Source of the DNA: Sulfobacillus harzensis
GTDB lineage: Bacteria > Bacillota > Sulfobacillia > Sulfobacillales > Sulfobacillaceae
Reading direction: 5' to 3'
Length of the DNA stretch: 49,835 bases
Assembly: GCF_012933365.1 (NCBI RefSeq)
Contig: NZ_JABBVZ010000020.1
Span: 1-49,835, forward strand
The notes under the pieces are model-generated. The model was given only the letters and a program-made list of their open reading frames with translations, did not search any database and was not told the origin of the DNA. Of the stretch, positions 16,278 through 25,334 are shown piece after piece. The translations under genes were made by a program, and so were the position numbers. Within the stretch, counting starts at the first letter, position 1. Every line of letters begins with the position of its first letter.

Positions 16278-18044
16278 ATGAAGGCACGTTCTTTGACGAT
16301 GGCATCCGCGGCCTTGGCTGTTGGCATCGCCACGTTAGCGGCCGGATGTGGAACCACCACCAAGACCACAACGGGGACCGCCCCCACCACTCCTAAGAGC
16401 GGGGGAACATTAACCGTGGCGTTACCGCCACAGACCAACTTAGACTGGTATCTGCCTATTAACACCGCGTCGTCTGATCAGATTTATAATGGCTGGATGG
16501 ACAATCAGATTTACAAGCCACTCATCTTTTTGAATGACCAATACCAGATTGTCTGGAAATCCTCGATTGCTTCGAAGATCACCTACAATAAGGCTGGAAC
16601 TGTCTATCACGTTTTCATTGGCAAGAATTGGAAATGGTCCACCGGTCAACCGGTCACGGCCAATGACCTCATGTTCACCTGGAACGTGGTCAAGGCCGCA
16701 TCGGCGTCCAACGCCCCTACCCCATGGCCTTTCGTGGGAGCGGGCACTGGCGATATCCCGAGTGGTATTCAAAGCGTCGTCGAGAACAACTCGCATGAGG
16801 TGACCTTCACCTTGAAGCAACCCGCCAACCAAGAGTGGTTTATTTACAACGGGTTGATTCAGCTGGTCCCCATGCCGTCAGCCGAATTAAACCTATACGC
16901 CAAAGGTCCCAATCCGACCGCAGCGGATTGGACCAAGGAAGTCCAGTATCTGGGATCCATCGGCTCGAGACCGTCGACCGCCCAACTTGCTAGCGATGGC
17001 CCCTTTGAGTTGGTCAGTGCCACGCCCAATCAAACCTGGATCATGAAGCCCAACCCCGACTATGGTGGCTACAAACCTAAAATAGGCAAGTTAGATTTTG
17101 TTTACGAAGCATCTTCGACTGCGGAATTCTCTGCGTTGAGGCAGGGGCAGATTAGCCTGGGCTACTTAGACCCCTCACAGCTCGGCGCAAAAGCACAATT
17201 GACCTCACAAGGAGACAGGATTGTCCCTGCTTACACGCTTGGAGTTTACTGGACCGAGTTAAATATGTGGCCCGGAACTAGTTACGCTTCTATCTTTGAC
17301 CAGCTGTACATCCGTAAAGCATTAGAAATGGCAACGGACCAGCAAGCTATTGCTGACCAAATTTATAAGGGCTACGCAATACCATCTTACGGTCCGATTC
17401 CGCCGGTTCCCAAAACAAAGTTTTACGATCCAAGTGCGGAGCCCACTATTGCTTACGATCCAACCGCGGCCAAAAAGCTTTTAGAAGCGCACGGCTGGCA
17501 CCTTAAGAACGGGGTTATGATCAATGCCCAAGGAAAGCCCCTGAATCTCACATTCTTGTGGGTTACGGGAAGTTCCTCTGGCCAACAAATCGTACAGCTA
17601 ATGCAGCAGGATTGGAAAGCGATTGGAGTTCAAACTACTTTGAAGGGTGTCAATTTCAACCAATTTCTCACCGACACCAGCAACAAACATTCTAGTGCAT
17701 GGCAGGTCGCCACAGGGTCTGGGTGGGTGTACAACGGCCCCGGTTGGTTACCAACGGGCGGTCAGTTGTTTAGCTCCACCGCTCCTTCCGGAACCGGCTA
17801 CGCCAACAACGAAGAAGATGCTCTAATTGCTGCAACACACAAGCCCTACCCTAGCGAAGCCGACTTCCTGAAGGCTTTCTTCAAGTACGAAGCTTACACT
17901 GCACAACAGTTACCCATGCTGTGGGAGCCGAACTTTGGCTCCATCAATGTGATATCTGCTAACACCCATGGGGCTGTAAAGTGGGGCAACCCAGTGACGG
18001 CTAATCCTCAGTACAACCACATGTGGCTGTCCTCCAGTAACTAA
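16278..18044 (+). CDS. Oligopeptide-type ABC transporter substrate-binding lipoprotein
   Basis: 588 residues. A signal peptide ends in the lipobox LAAGC (Cys at about residue 24), followed by a Thr-rich linker and SGGTLTVALPPQTNLDWYLP, the start of the family-5 (DppA/OppA) extracellular solute-binding fold. Later blocks include KWSTGQPVTANDLMFTW, GPFELVS and IRKALEMATDQQAIADQIYKGYA. It captures peptides or other small solutes outside the membrane. GAGGAGG sits 9-10 nt before the ATG, a strong terminator follows, and a permease pair lies about 1.7 kb downstream. The substrate cannot be told. Confidence 0.93.
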   Translation: MKARSLTMASAALAVGIATLAAGCGTTTKTTTGTAPTTPKSGGTLTVALPPQTNLDWYLPINTASSDQIYNGWMDNQIYKPLIFLNDQYQIVWKSSIASKITYNKAGTVYHVFIGKNWKWSTGQPVTANDLMFTWNVVKAASASNAPTPWPFVGAGTGDIPSGIQSVVENNSHEVTFTLKQPANQEWFIYNGLIQLVPMPSAELNLYAKGPNPTAADWTKEVQYLGSIGSRPSTAQLASDGPFELVSATPNQTWIMKPNPDYGGYKPKIGKLDFVYEASSTAEFSALRQGQISLGYLDPSQLGAKAQLTSQGDRIVPAYTLGVYWTELNMWPGTSYASIFDQLYIRKALEMATDQQAIADQIYKGYAIPSYGPIPPVPKTKFYDPSAEPTIAYDPTAAKKLLEAHGWHLKNGVMINAQGKPLNLTFLWVTGSSSGQQIVQLMQQDWKAIGVQTTLKGVNFNQFLTDTSNKHSSAWQVATGSGWVYNGPGWLPTGGQLFSSTAPSGTGYANNEEDALIAATHKPYPSEADFLKAFFKYEAYTAQQLPMLWEPNFGSINVISANTHGAVKWGNPVTANPQYNHMWLSSSN

Positions 18045-18054
18045 CGTTCTTTAC

Positions 18055-18087
18055 AAAAGGCTCCGGACATGACTCCGGAGCCTTTTT
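18055..18087 (+). terminator. Intrinsic terminator after first binding protein
   Basis: AAAAGGCTCCGG pairs with CCGGAGCCTTTTT around an eight-base loop. A textbook rho-independent terminator that separates the highly expressed binding protein from the next gene. It begins 10 nt after the stop codon. Confidence 0.95.
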
Positions 18088-18175
18088 GCGTGCCTTGCCT
18101 CAACCGCTCTTGTTATCTTTCGGCCCTGCAGGACGTGATACAATAGCGAGGATCTTTTATCGGCAGGAGCGGTCT

Positions 18176-19492
18176 ATGAACACGGCAACGGTGCGTTACG
18201 GACTTACTCTTTTAGGCGCGTGCAGCTTGTTGTCCGCCTGTGGGACTCCGCATGTGTCTTTGCCCCACGCTCCTTATGTCTATAACACCGCCATTCGCGT
18301 TCAAACCCCGCCCGTATCCAATATCAATCCCATTACCGCATCCTCACCGGGGTCGGAGTTGTATATGGAAACCGCCTATCAGACTCTTCTCGCGACGAAG
18401 GCCAACGGGAAGCCAGCCCCCGAATTGGCCCAACGCTGGAGCCATAATGAAAGCGATACGCAATGGACCTTTGACTTAAATCCGTATGCCAAATGGTGGA
18501 ATGGGCGGCCGGTCACGGCCGAAGACGTAGCCTGGACTCTAAATTTCTATCATAATCCCGAAAGCGGCTTCGTCCGTCGCCGCAACCTTCGCAACATCCA
18601 GACCGTCGACGCCTTATCGTCCACACGACTCATCATTCGTCTGGTCCACCCCGACCCCAATTTTGCCGCCAACCTGGCTAGTCCATCCGGAGGCCTTTGG
18701 ATCCTGCCGTCTTTTTATTTGCGCAAATATCCGATGCGTGCCGTCCGCACTTCACATTTTTTGACTAATCTCAAAGATGTGATGGGAAGCGGACCCTATC
18801 GGCCCTACAAACTGACCCCCGCTGGTCTTCGTTGGATCGCCAACGCCCATTACTTTTTAGGTGCCCCAAAAACGAAGTATCTGCACTGGGAATGGAACCC
18901 CAAGGGGGCCATCGACTTGGCTTGGACGACCACTCTAAGAAAACCCCCACTTGCTCAAAACGATCCGATGGCCACACCCAGTCCCAAAGAATGGGTCATA
19001 TCCACCCGGGACGGCGGGGGTCTGAGCGCCCACTTCCTGGCTCAAATTCTCGATGCCGCCACCATAAGAACCCACTTGCCGGGACTGCCTGCGGCGACCG
19101 GGTCAGAGATTCTATCCACACTTCTCTCGTCGCACGGCTATAAAATGCGCCGCGGACGTTGGGTGAGTCCAACCGGCGCACCGATTTCGGTGCATCTTTC
19201 AGCGCCGGCGCGTCGCGACGATAGACAGTTGGTCACGTTGCTGCTGCATCAATGGCAGGCCGCCGGGTTAGACGCTGTGAAGTCGCAAGCCCAAGCCAAC
19301 GCCCAAATCAGCGTTCGTGAAACGCGGCCCCAGCCAGAGCCTCTTCCCTCGAATACGGTACCGCTGGTTTTCGACTGCCAGTATTGGACGAAGTCGGCGC
19401 GACTTACGAATTGGTCCCCCAATGTCTGGCAACCGTTCTACAAAGTGGAGACTTGGCAGGTCCGATCGGTCGTCAAAAAAGCGCGCCAATAG
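18176..19492 (+). CDS. Second, divergent family-5 substrate-binding lipoprotein
   Basis: 438 residues from the ATG at 18176 (GCAGGAGC upstream); a longer frame from 18086 would start inside the terminator. A lipoprotein signal LLGACSLLSACG is followed by a family-5 solute-binding domain: PVSNINPITASSPGSELYME, TFDLNPYAKWWNGRPVTAEDVAWTL, and GPYRPYKLTP. At 438 residues it is about 100 shorter than usual DppA/OppA proteins, and the C-terminal lobe is reduced. It may be a specialised or degenerating receptor for the permease encoded next. Codon use resembles its neighbours. Confidence 0.85.
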   Translation: MNTATVRYGLTLLGACSLLSACGTPHVSLPHAPYVYNTAIRVQTPPVSNINPITASSPGSELYMETAYQTLLATKANGKPAPELAQRWSHNESDTQWTFDLNPYAKWWNGRPVTAEDVAWTLNFYHNPESGFVRRRNLRNIQTVDALSSTRLIIRLVHPDPNFAANLASPSGGLWILPSFYLRKYPMRAVRTSHFLTNLKDVMGSGPYRPYKLTPAGLRWIANAHYFLGAPKTKYLHWEWNPKGAIDLAWTTTLRKPPLAQNDPMATPSPKEWVISTRDGGGLSAHFLAQILDAATIRTHLPGLPAATGSEILSTLLSSHGYKMRRGRWVSPTGAPISVHLSAPARRDDRQLVTLLLHQWQAAGLDAVKSQAQANAQISVRETRPQPEPLPSNTVPLVFDCQYWTKSARLTNWSPNVWQPFYKVETWQVRSVVKKARQ

Positions 19493-19550
19493 CGCTATTC
19501 CGTGATAAAATGTTGTGGTTAGCAGGAGTGAGTCGCGCGTATGTCGAATC

Positions 19551-19605
19551 ATCCGCTGACCGTTCTGCGAAAACCATTATGGCCGATTTTCTGCGGTCAG
19601 CGGAT
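19551..19605 (+). repeat. Perfect 12-bp inverted repeat with 31-nt spacer
   Basis: ATCCGCTGACCG at 19551-19562 is the exact reverse complement of 19594-19605, and a further GAAAA/TTTTC pairing can form inside it. It sits in the 268-nt gap between the second binding protein and the permease genes. A second palindrome, CCGGCATGCCGG, is at 19687-19698. Neither has a T-run, so they are more likely RNA-processing, attenuation or protein-binding sites, or remnants of a small inverted-repeat element. No gene is supported in this gap. Confidence 0.7.
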
Positions 19606-19760
19606 CGCTCCTTATTGGTGGAAGTGACGCAATTTTCGTAGGACCGCAATCGTTCCAACACCCGCATGAACGCGTGAATTCTGGAACCGGCATGCCGGAA
19701 TTCGGGCGTCGGGCTGATTAAGACGGGGACAGGCGTCCCCCGAAGCGAAGGAGGCGGGCA

Positions 19761-20651
19761 ATGCAAAACCCGATTGTGGCTGAGGCCGAATCAACAAATC
19801 TGCAAGAAGTCACCTACAGCTATCAAGGGCGCGTTTGGCGGCGTTTTTGGAAGAGCCCCCTAACCATTGCGGGTATTGCAGGGCTGCTTTTTCTAGTCCT
19901 ATTTTCTTTTGTGGGACCCCTCATCTATCGGGTCAATCCCTTGGCCATCAATTTGGCCCACATGATGCAACCCCCCAGTGCCCAGTTCCCACTGGGAACG
20001 GACGATCTGGGCCGCAATTATTTGTCCCGTGTGATGGTGGGTGGCCAGTCATCACTGATTGTCGGTTTTGCCTCCGCCGTCGTGTCCATGGCCTTTGGCA
20101 CTCTTTACGGTATGGTTTCGGGAATGGCAAGCCGTTGGGTTGACACCATCATGATGCGGATTGTGGACATTATTTTGTCGATTCCGGGACTCTTCATCCT
20201 GCTGTTCTTGGATGCCGTGTTTAAGCCCAGTGTCTTCATTATGGTCCTGATTTTGGCGGCCACATCATGGCTGTCGGTCGCCCGTCTGGTGCGCGCTGAG
20301 GTGTTAAGCTTAAAGACCCGCACCTACGTGGAGGCTGCGCAAGCTTTAGGCGCGAGCAACTGGCGCATTATGCTCCGCTACCTGTTTCCCAACTTTTTGG
20401 GGACGGTGTTAGTGGCCGGAACTTTTTCCGTAGCCATCTCCATTCTATCGGTGGCCACTTTGAGTTTCTTGGGGTTAGGGCTGCCACCGCCGGCACCGAA
20501 CTGGGGCGCAGAACTCTCTTCGGCCATGAACTACATGTTCCAAAACAGTTGGTGGCTCACGTATCCCCCGGGCCTGGCCATTTTGCTGGCGGAGCTGTCC
20601 ATCAACTTTATCGGCGACGGCTTGCGTCAGGCATTTGACTCTCGAATGTAG
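19761..20651 (+). CDS. dppC: Peptide ABC transporter permease, DppC type
   Basis: 296 residues. An N-terminal cytoplasmic segment RVWRRFWKSPLTIAGIAGLL and TM1 are followed by the OppC/DppC-typical FPLGTDDLGRNYLSRVMVGG and five more membrane segments. The EAA loop reads EAAQALGASNWRIMLRYLFPN, the contact site for the ATPase. It pairs with the DppB protein 11 nt downstream. The order C then B is the reverse of most dpp/opp operons, and no dppD/dppF ATPase genes are in the window. GAAGGAGG precedes the ATG. Confidence 0.93.
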   Translation: MQNPIVAEAESTNLQEVTYSYQGRVWRRFWKSPLTIAGIAGLLFLVLFSFVGPLIYRVNPLAINLAHMMQPPSAQFPLGTDDLGRNYLSRVMVGGQSSLIVGFASAVVSMAFGTLYGMVSGMASRWVDTIMMRIVDIILSIPGLFILLFLDAVFKPSVFIMVLILAATSWLSVARLVRAEVLSLKTRTYVEAAQALGASNWRIMLRYLFPNFLGTVLVAGTFSVAISILSVATLSFLGLGLPPPAPNWGAELSSAMNYMFQNSWWLTYPPGLAILLAELSINFIGDGLRQAFDSRM

Positions 20652-20662
20652 GAGGTGAACTT

Positions 20663-21616
20663 GTGGGTCGATACATTATCCGGCGTGTTTTGGAGGCAAT
20701 TCCCGCCCTGCTGGGCGTGACCATCATTAGTTTCCTGCTGCTCCACATCATTCCCATGAATCCTGTGCGAGCATTGCTCGGAAACCACTACACGCCGTAC
20801 CGCGCCGCCATTTTAGCGCGTAACCTGGGTCTCAACAAGCCGCTGTACATGCAGTACCTCATTTGGCTCTGGAAGGCGATCCACGGCAATTTCCAATACT
20901 CCTACGTGTATAATGAGCCCGTCATTACGCTGATTATGCAGGCCTTGCCGCACACGTTGGAATTAGTGGCGATTGCCGTTATGGTCGCTCACTTAGGCGC
21001 CATCGCCCTGGGCACAGCGCAGGCCTACAAGGCCAACACCATATTTGACCAGGTACTGACCGTTCTCATGTACCTGTTCTATTCCATGCCGATCTTCTGG
21101 CTGGGTATATTAATGATCAAGCTGTTTGCGTTCCATCTGGGATGGTTTCCCGCCGGTGGAATCACCAACCCCAACAACCCGAACCCCAATGTCTGGTCCT
21201 ATTTGTACCACCTCGTGTTGCCATCGCTGACGCTGATTATCACCAGTTTGGCACAATGGGGCCGATACATGCGCTCCTCGGTGCGTGAGACGTTGGTGCA
21301 AGACTACATTCGCACCGCCCGTTCTAAGGGTGCGACCGAATTTCGGGTGTTGTTCGTGCATGCCTTGCGCAACTCGGTGCTGCCCCTCATCACCCTATTT
21401 GGTCTCTCATTGCCCGCTCTCTTGGGTGGTGCCTTGGTGGTTGAGGAAATCTTCAACTACCCCGGCATGGGGCTCTTGTTCTGGAACGCGGCGGGACAAA
21501 CCGACTACCCCGTGCTGTTAGCGATTATCGTGTTCCTGGGAGTTATCACGATTCTCGGAAACCTCATCGCTGATCTGCTCTACGCCGTGGTCGACCCCCG
21601 TATCTCGTATAACTAA
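20663..21616 (+). CDS. dppB: Peptide ABC transporter permease, DppB type
   Basis: 317 residues starting at GTG 20663 behind AGGAGGTG. The N-terminus VGRYIIRRVLEAIPALLGVT and TM1 SFLLLHIIPMNPVRALLG are DppB/OppB signatures, the EAA-like loop reads RTARSKGATEFRVLFVHALRN, and the C-terminus ends NLIADLLYAVVDPRISY. It forms the membrane channel with DppC. The partner ATPases must be encoded elsewhere or shared with another transporter. A strong terminator follows. Confidence 0.94.
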   Translation: MGRYIIRRVLEAIPALLGVTIISFLLLHIIPMNPVRALLGNHYTPYRAAILARNLGLNKPLYMQYLIWLWKAIHGNFQYSYVYNEPVITLIMQALPHTLELVAIAVMVAHLGAIALGTAQAYKANTIFDQVLTVLMYLFYSMPIFWLGILMIKLFAFHLGWFPAGGITNPNNPNPNVWSYLYHLVLPSLTLIITSLAQWGRYMRSSVRETLVQDYIRTARSKGATEFRVLFVHALRNSVLPLITLFGLSLPALLGGALVVEEIFNYPGMGLLFWNAAGQTDYPVLLAIIVFLGVITILGNLIADLLYAVVDPRISYN

Positions 21617-21627
21617 GTTCACGATGC

Positions 21628-21659
21628 AAAGCGCCCGGTTGCCAGCCGGGCGCTTTTTC
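21628..21659 (+). terminator. Intrinsic terminator after dppB
   Basis: AAAGCGCCCGG pairs with CCGGGCGCTTT around a seven-base loop and ends in TTTTTCT. The A-rich 5' arm means it can also act for the convergent spoIVA gene, whose stop is 8 nt further. Confidence 0.93.
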
Positions 21660-21667
21660 TGTCATCC

Positions 21668-23146
21668 TTAAATGATGATGCAGATGAGGCCTCCCGACCC
21701 TTCGTTGATAATACGGGTCAAGGTTTCTTGCAGCTTTTCCTGCGCATTGTCCGGCATCCTAAAGAGCTTTGACTGAATGCTCTCGCGCACCAAATCATGC
21801 AGTGACTTTCCAAACAAGTTGGTTTCCCAAAGGCGCTTGGGATCATCCTCGAACTGCTCCATGAGGTATTGCACCAGTTCGTCCGCTTGGCGCTCCGTCC
21901 CGATGATGGGGGTGATTTCGGTCTCGATGTCCGCCCGAATCATATGGATGGACGGAGCTGTCGCCTTCAAACGAACACCAAACTGAGCGCCCTTACGGAT
22001 GGGTTCCGGTTCCTCCAAATTCAACTCGTCCAAGCTCGGGGAGACCATCCCGTACCCAGTGGCCCGCACGTCCCGGACCGCTTCTTCCACCTTATCCCAT
22101 TCGTGCTTGGCGACCACATACTCGCGCCACAGCTTCACGACATCGCCGCGGGTTGCTACGTGGCGATCAGCGAGTTCGCCCAGCACCCGGTAGTACAAGT
22201 CGTCACGTGCCCCCAAGCTAATCTCCGCCTGCCCCGTCCCCAAATCCATATGGACGAGTCGGACATCTTGCATGTAATCGTAGCTCATCAAATTGTCCAC
22301 CTGTGTCTGGACGTCGCGAAGCCGGGTAATGCCCATGCGGGCCTCCTCAGTCGCCAACTCCATTTGCTTCTTGAGCCAGTGCGTGGACGGCAGTGCGTCG
22401 ACCCAGTCAACTAAGTCGAACTGTATCTCGCTCACTGGGAACTCGTAGAGCACCTGCTCCAAGAGATGTACGATATCCTCTTGGCGCAGTTCCAGGCAGT
22501 TAACCGGGATGACCGGCACGTCATAGTTCTCCGCCAATTCGTCCGCCATCAGGGTTGATTCCTCAGCGTACGGATGGGCGGTATTGAGGACCACCACGAA
22601 GGGCTTCTCCAACTCCTTAAGTTCCCCCACCACCCGCTCTTCAGCCTCCGCATACGCTTCCCGCGGCAAGTCGCCGAAGGACCCGTCGGTCGTCACGACG
22701 ATACCGATGGTGGAGTGGTCCTGAATCACCTTTTGGGTGCCAATGGCGGCGGCCTCCTCGAAGGGCATGGGTTCGTCGGACCAGGGGGTATTCACCATGC
22801 GTGTGCCTTCGTCTTCGGCATAACCCAAGGCCCCGCTGACCGCGTATCCCACACAATCCACTAAACGAGCCCGAAACGAGATGGCATCATTGAGGGCGAT
22901 TTCTACGCCGTCGTCGGGAATAAACTTCGGTTCGGTCGTCATGATGGTGCGGCCAGTTCCGCTTTGCGGCAGCGAGTCTACCGCGCGTTCACGCTCATTG
23001 GGGTCATCGATGGCCGGCAGAATCATGCGCTCCATAAATCGCTTGATAAAAGTGGATTTACCGGTGCGGACCGGGCCCACGACGCCAATGTATACATCGC
23101 CTCCGGTTCGTTCGGCTAAATCCTTAAACAGGTCAAACTTCTCCAT
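21668..23146 (-). CDS. spoIVA: Stage IV sporulation protein A
   Basis: 492 residues, the usual length. It starts MEKFDLFKDLAERTGGDVYI with Walker A GPVRTGKSTFIKRFME, TIMTTEPKFIPDD, VDCVGYAVSGALGY and the C-terminal GSGGLICIII that contacts SpoVM on the forespore membrane. SpoIVA is an ATPase that polymerises as the basement layer of the spore coat and recruits other coat proteins. This gene directly marks the organism as an endospore former. Its neighbour der is also near spoIVA in Bacillus. A sigma-E-like promoter lies upstream. Confidence 0.97.
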   Translation of the reverse strand: MEKFDLFKDLAERTGGDVYIGVVGPVRTGKSTFIKRFMERMILPAIDDPNERERAVDSLPQSGTGRTIMTTEPKFIPDDGVEIALNDAISFRARLVDCVGYAVSGALGYAEDEGTRMVNTPWSDEPMPFEEAAAIGTQKVIQDHSTIGIVVTTDGSFGDLPREAYAEAEERVVGELKELEKPFVVVLNTAHPYAEESTLMADELAENYDVPVIPVNCLELRQEDIVHLLEQVLYEFPVSEIQFDLVDWVDALPSTHWLKKQMELATEEARMGITRLRDVQTQVDNLMSYDYMQDVRLVHMDLGTGQAEISLGARDDLYYRVLGELADRHVATRGDVVKLWREYVVAKHEWDKVEEAVRDVRATGYGMVSPSLDELNLEEPEPIRKGAQFGVRLKATAPSIHMIRADIETEITPIIGTERQADELVQYLMEQFEDDPKRLWETNLFGKSLHDLVRESIQSKLFRMPDNAQEKLQETLTRIINEGSGGLICIII

Positions 23147-23206
23147 CCTGTCGGTTCCCTCCCTCGTCTACCAGGGTTGGCGCCGGTCCTCGCCTGTCCC
23201 GGGATC

Positions 23207-23235
23207 ACCCTATGAATGACAGTAGCAAGATATGA
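23207..23235 (-). promoter_or_regulatory. Sigma-E-like promoter of spoIVA
   Basis: On the minus strand TCATATC (23235-23229), a 14-nt spacer and CATAGGGT (23214-23207) fit the mother-cell sigma-E pattern of a -35 box near ATATT and a -10 box CATAxxxT. It leaves a leader of about 50-55 nt before the ATG, with GGGAGG as ribosome site. This matches the known sigma-E control of spoIVA. Confidence 0.6.
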
Positions 23236-23307
23236 AATCCTCCGGGCGTTAATGCCAACCTTTGGCAAGGTTTTTAGTCCTAGCGGGTACGACGTGGATT
23301 TTCCCCG

Positions 23308-23337
23308 TTGACTTCCCATTAATCTGTCACTTATGAT
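23308..23337 (+). promoter_or_regulatory. Sigma-A promoter of yceI
   Basis: TTGACT at 23308-23313 and TATGAT at 23332-23337 with an 18-nt spacer, about 50 nt ahead of the yceI start. It is divergent from the spoIVA promoter in the same intergenic gap. Confidence 0.7.
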
Positions 23338-23389
23338 TAGTTAGTACCAAACACATTGGATTGCAGTGAGAATTGAGGAGGAAATAGCG

Positions 23390-23923
23390 ATGGCCGATAA
23401 TACGACAACCTGGGTCATTGACCCATCACATTCAACCGTTGGTTTCGTGGTCCGGCATTTAGTATCCAAGGTCCGTGGGCAATTTGGCGAATTCTCCGGT
23501 CAAATTATGGGAAATCCCGAAGACTTAAGCGATGCCAGCGCAACGTTCACCGTTGAGATGCAGAGTGTCAACACGAATCAAGCAGACCGCGACAACCACT
23601 TGCGCACCAGCGACTTCTTCGACGTGGAGAATTATCCCACCATGACCTTTTCCAGTACCCGCGTGGAAAAGACCGACACCAACACTTATACGGTATATGG
23701 AAATCTCACGCTACGCGGTGTAACCAAGGAAATCCCGGTTCACGTGGAGTTTTTAGGGATAGCTCCCGATCCCTGGGGAAACACCCGGGCGGGATTTGAG
23801 GCCAGTGCCCGCATCAACCGCAAGGACTTTGGGGTTAACTGGAATCAGGTGCTGGAAGCAGGCGGCGTCATGGTCGGTGACAACGTCGACATCCATTTGG
23901 AGCTGGAAACCATTCAGCAATAG
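23390..23923 (+). CDS. yceI: YceI-family lipid-binding protein
   Basis: 177 residues from the ATG at 23390 (GAGGAGG upstream). WVIDPSHSTVGFVVRHLVSK is the YceI start, then SVNTNQADRDNHLRTSDFFD, YPTMTFSSTRVEK, GNLTLRGVTKEIPV and INRKDFGVNWNQ, the full lipocalin-like beta-barrel set. There is no signal peptide, so it should be cytoplasmic. YceI proteins bind polyisoprenoid or fatty amide ligands. It is monocistronic with its own promoter and terminator. Confidence 0.95.
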   Translation: MADNTTTWVIDPSHSTVGFVVRHLVSKVRGQFGEFSGQIMGNPEDLSDASATFTVEMQSVNTNQADRDNHLRTSDFFDVENYPTMTFSSTRVEKTDTNTYTVYGNLTLRGVTKEIPVHVEFLGIAPDPWGNTRAGFEASARINRKDFGVNWNQVLEAGGVMVGDNVDIHLELETIQQ

Positions 23924-23938
23924 CGCGACGACTCCGGA

Positions 23939-23968
23939 GGCGGGCCATTTGGTCCGCCCTTATTATTC
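23939..23968 (+). terminator. Intrinsic terminator after yceI
   Basis: GGCGGGCC and GGTCCGCC pair around an ATTT loop, followed by CTTATTATT. It overlaps the 3' end of der and may act in both directions. Confidence 0.75.
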
Positions 23969-25276
23969 CCGAGCCGTACGGGCGCGAGCGCGGAGGGTCA
24001 GCCGTATGGGACTGCCATGAAAATCGAACGCTTCGCGAAGTCGATGTTCCAAATATCGTTCATAACTGAAATGCGACAGCTCCGGGTCGTTGACAAACAG
24101 TACGATATGCGGAGGCCGGACCGCCACCTGGGTAGCGTAATAGACCTTCAACTGCCGACCTTTATGGCTGGGCGGTGGATTAAGATGCACCGCCGTATCA
24201 ATTACGCGATTGATTTGATGGGTTGGCACCCGTAGCGTAAAAGCTGCATATGCACGGTCAATCTCCGGCCAGAGCTGGTCCAAGTGCCAGCCTGTCGCCG
24301 CAGACGTCGGAACGAGACTGGCGTAAGGGAGAAACTTCAATTCGTCCCGAACCCGGGCTTGGACTGGCATGGTGGTTCCCCGTACTCGATCGGCCTTGTT
24401 TAATATCACTACCGTCGCCTTTTTATGATTCTCGATCTGACCCGCGATGCGCTGATCTTGAGCGGAGATGCCTTCTTCCGCATTCAGCACCATCAAGACC
24501 ACGTCCGCGTTACGGATAGCCTCTAGAGACCGCTGGACAGTTTTAGACTCCAGTTTCTCTTCAATCCGATTGGGTCGCCTAAGCCCGGCCGTATCCAAGA
24601 AGAGATAGCGCCGCCCCTCGTGCAGGACGAGCGAATCCACGACATCCCGAGTCGTCCCGGCAATCGGGGTGACGAGAGTACGCTCTTCGCCGGAAAACCA
24701 GTTCAACAACGAAGATTTGCCCACATTGGGGCGCCCGGCAATCGCAATCCGAACGGGAGCCTCTGCCTCCTCCGCTTCCACACTTTCCTCGTCCGGTAGG
24801 CGCCTGACTATTTCATCCAGGAGGTCGCCAATCCCCTCGCCATGAATAGCGGAAATGGGCAGGGGTTCGCCCAGACCGAGGCGATAAAAATCAGAAACAT
24901 CCGCTCGATTGCTCTCCGCCTTGTTGACCGCCACCACTACCGGTTTGTTGGCACGACGTAAAATCCGGGCCACATCGTCGTCGGCCGAGGTCACCCCCGC
25001 CAAACCATCGACCACCAGCACAATGAGGTCCGCTTGCCCTATGGCCAGTTCTGTTTGCTCGCGGGTCATGTTTAAGAGCGTTTCGCTCTCGTCCTCCCAT
25101 ATTCCGCCCGTGTCGACCACGGTAAATTCCCGGCCGTTCCAGTCCGTTACCTCATAGAGGCGATCCCGGGTAACGCCCTCAAAATCCTCGACGATGGCTC
25201 GGCGTGTCTGAGTCATGCGGTTAAATAAAGCGGACTTTCCCACATTGGGTCGTCCTACTAATGCCACAATAGCCAA
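23963..25276 (-). CDS. der: Ribosome biogenesis GTPase Der (EngA)
   Basis: 437 residues from a TTG start at 25276, preceded by AGGTG, giving MAIVALVGRPNVGKSALFN; the longer frame to 25387 has no similarity. Two tandem G domains are visible. The first has GRPNVGKS, DTGG and NKAE. The second, after an acidic linker of Glu/Ala/Asp, has GRPNVGKSSLLNW, DTAGLRR and NKAD. A KH-like C-terminal domain ends LRARARTARE. Der acts in 50S subunit assembly and is essential in most bacteria. It is transcribed with the membrane protein gene upstream at a 58-nt distance. Confidence 0.96.
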   Translation of the reverse strand: MAIVALVGRPNVGKSALFNRMTQTRRAIVEDFEGVTRDRLYEVTDWNGREFTVVDTGGIWEDESETLLNMTREQTELAIGQADLIVLVVDGLAGVTSADDDVARILRRANKPVVVAVNKAESNRADVSDFYRLGLGEPLPISAIHGEGIGDLLDEIVRRLPDEESVEAEEAEAPVRIAIAGRPNVGKSSLLNWFSGEERTLVTPIAGTTRDVVDSLVLHEGRRYLFLDTAGLRRPNRIEEKLESKTVQRSLEAIRNADVVLMVLNAEEGISAQDQRIAGQIENHKKATVVILNKADRVRGTTMPVQARVRDELKFLPYASLVPTSAATGWHLDQLWPEIDRAYAAFTLRVPTHQINRVIDTAVHLNPPPSHKGRQLKVYYATQVAVRPPHIVLFVNDPELSHFSYERYLEHRLREAFDFHGSPIRLTLRARARTARE

Positions 25277-25334
25277 ATTGACACCTACTCGCTGGAAGTC
25301 TACTGGGAAATTATGCGGGTCTCGGGGAATCCGG

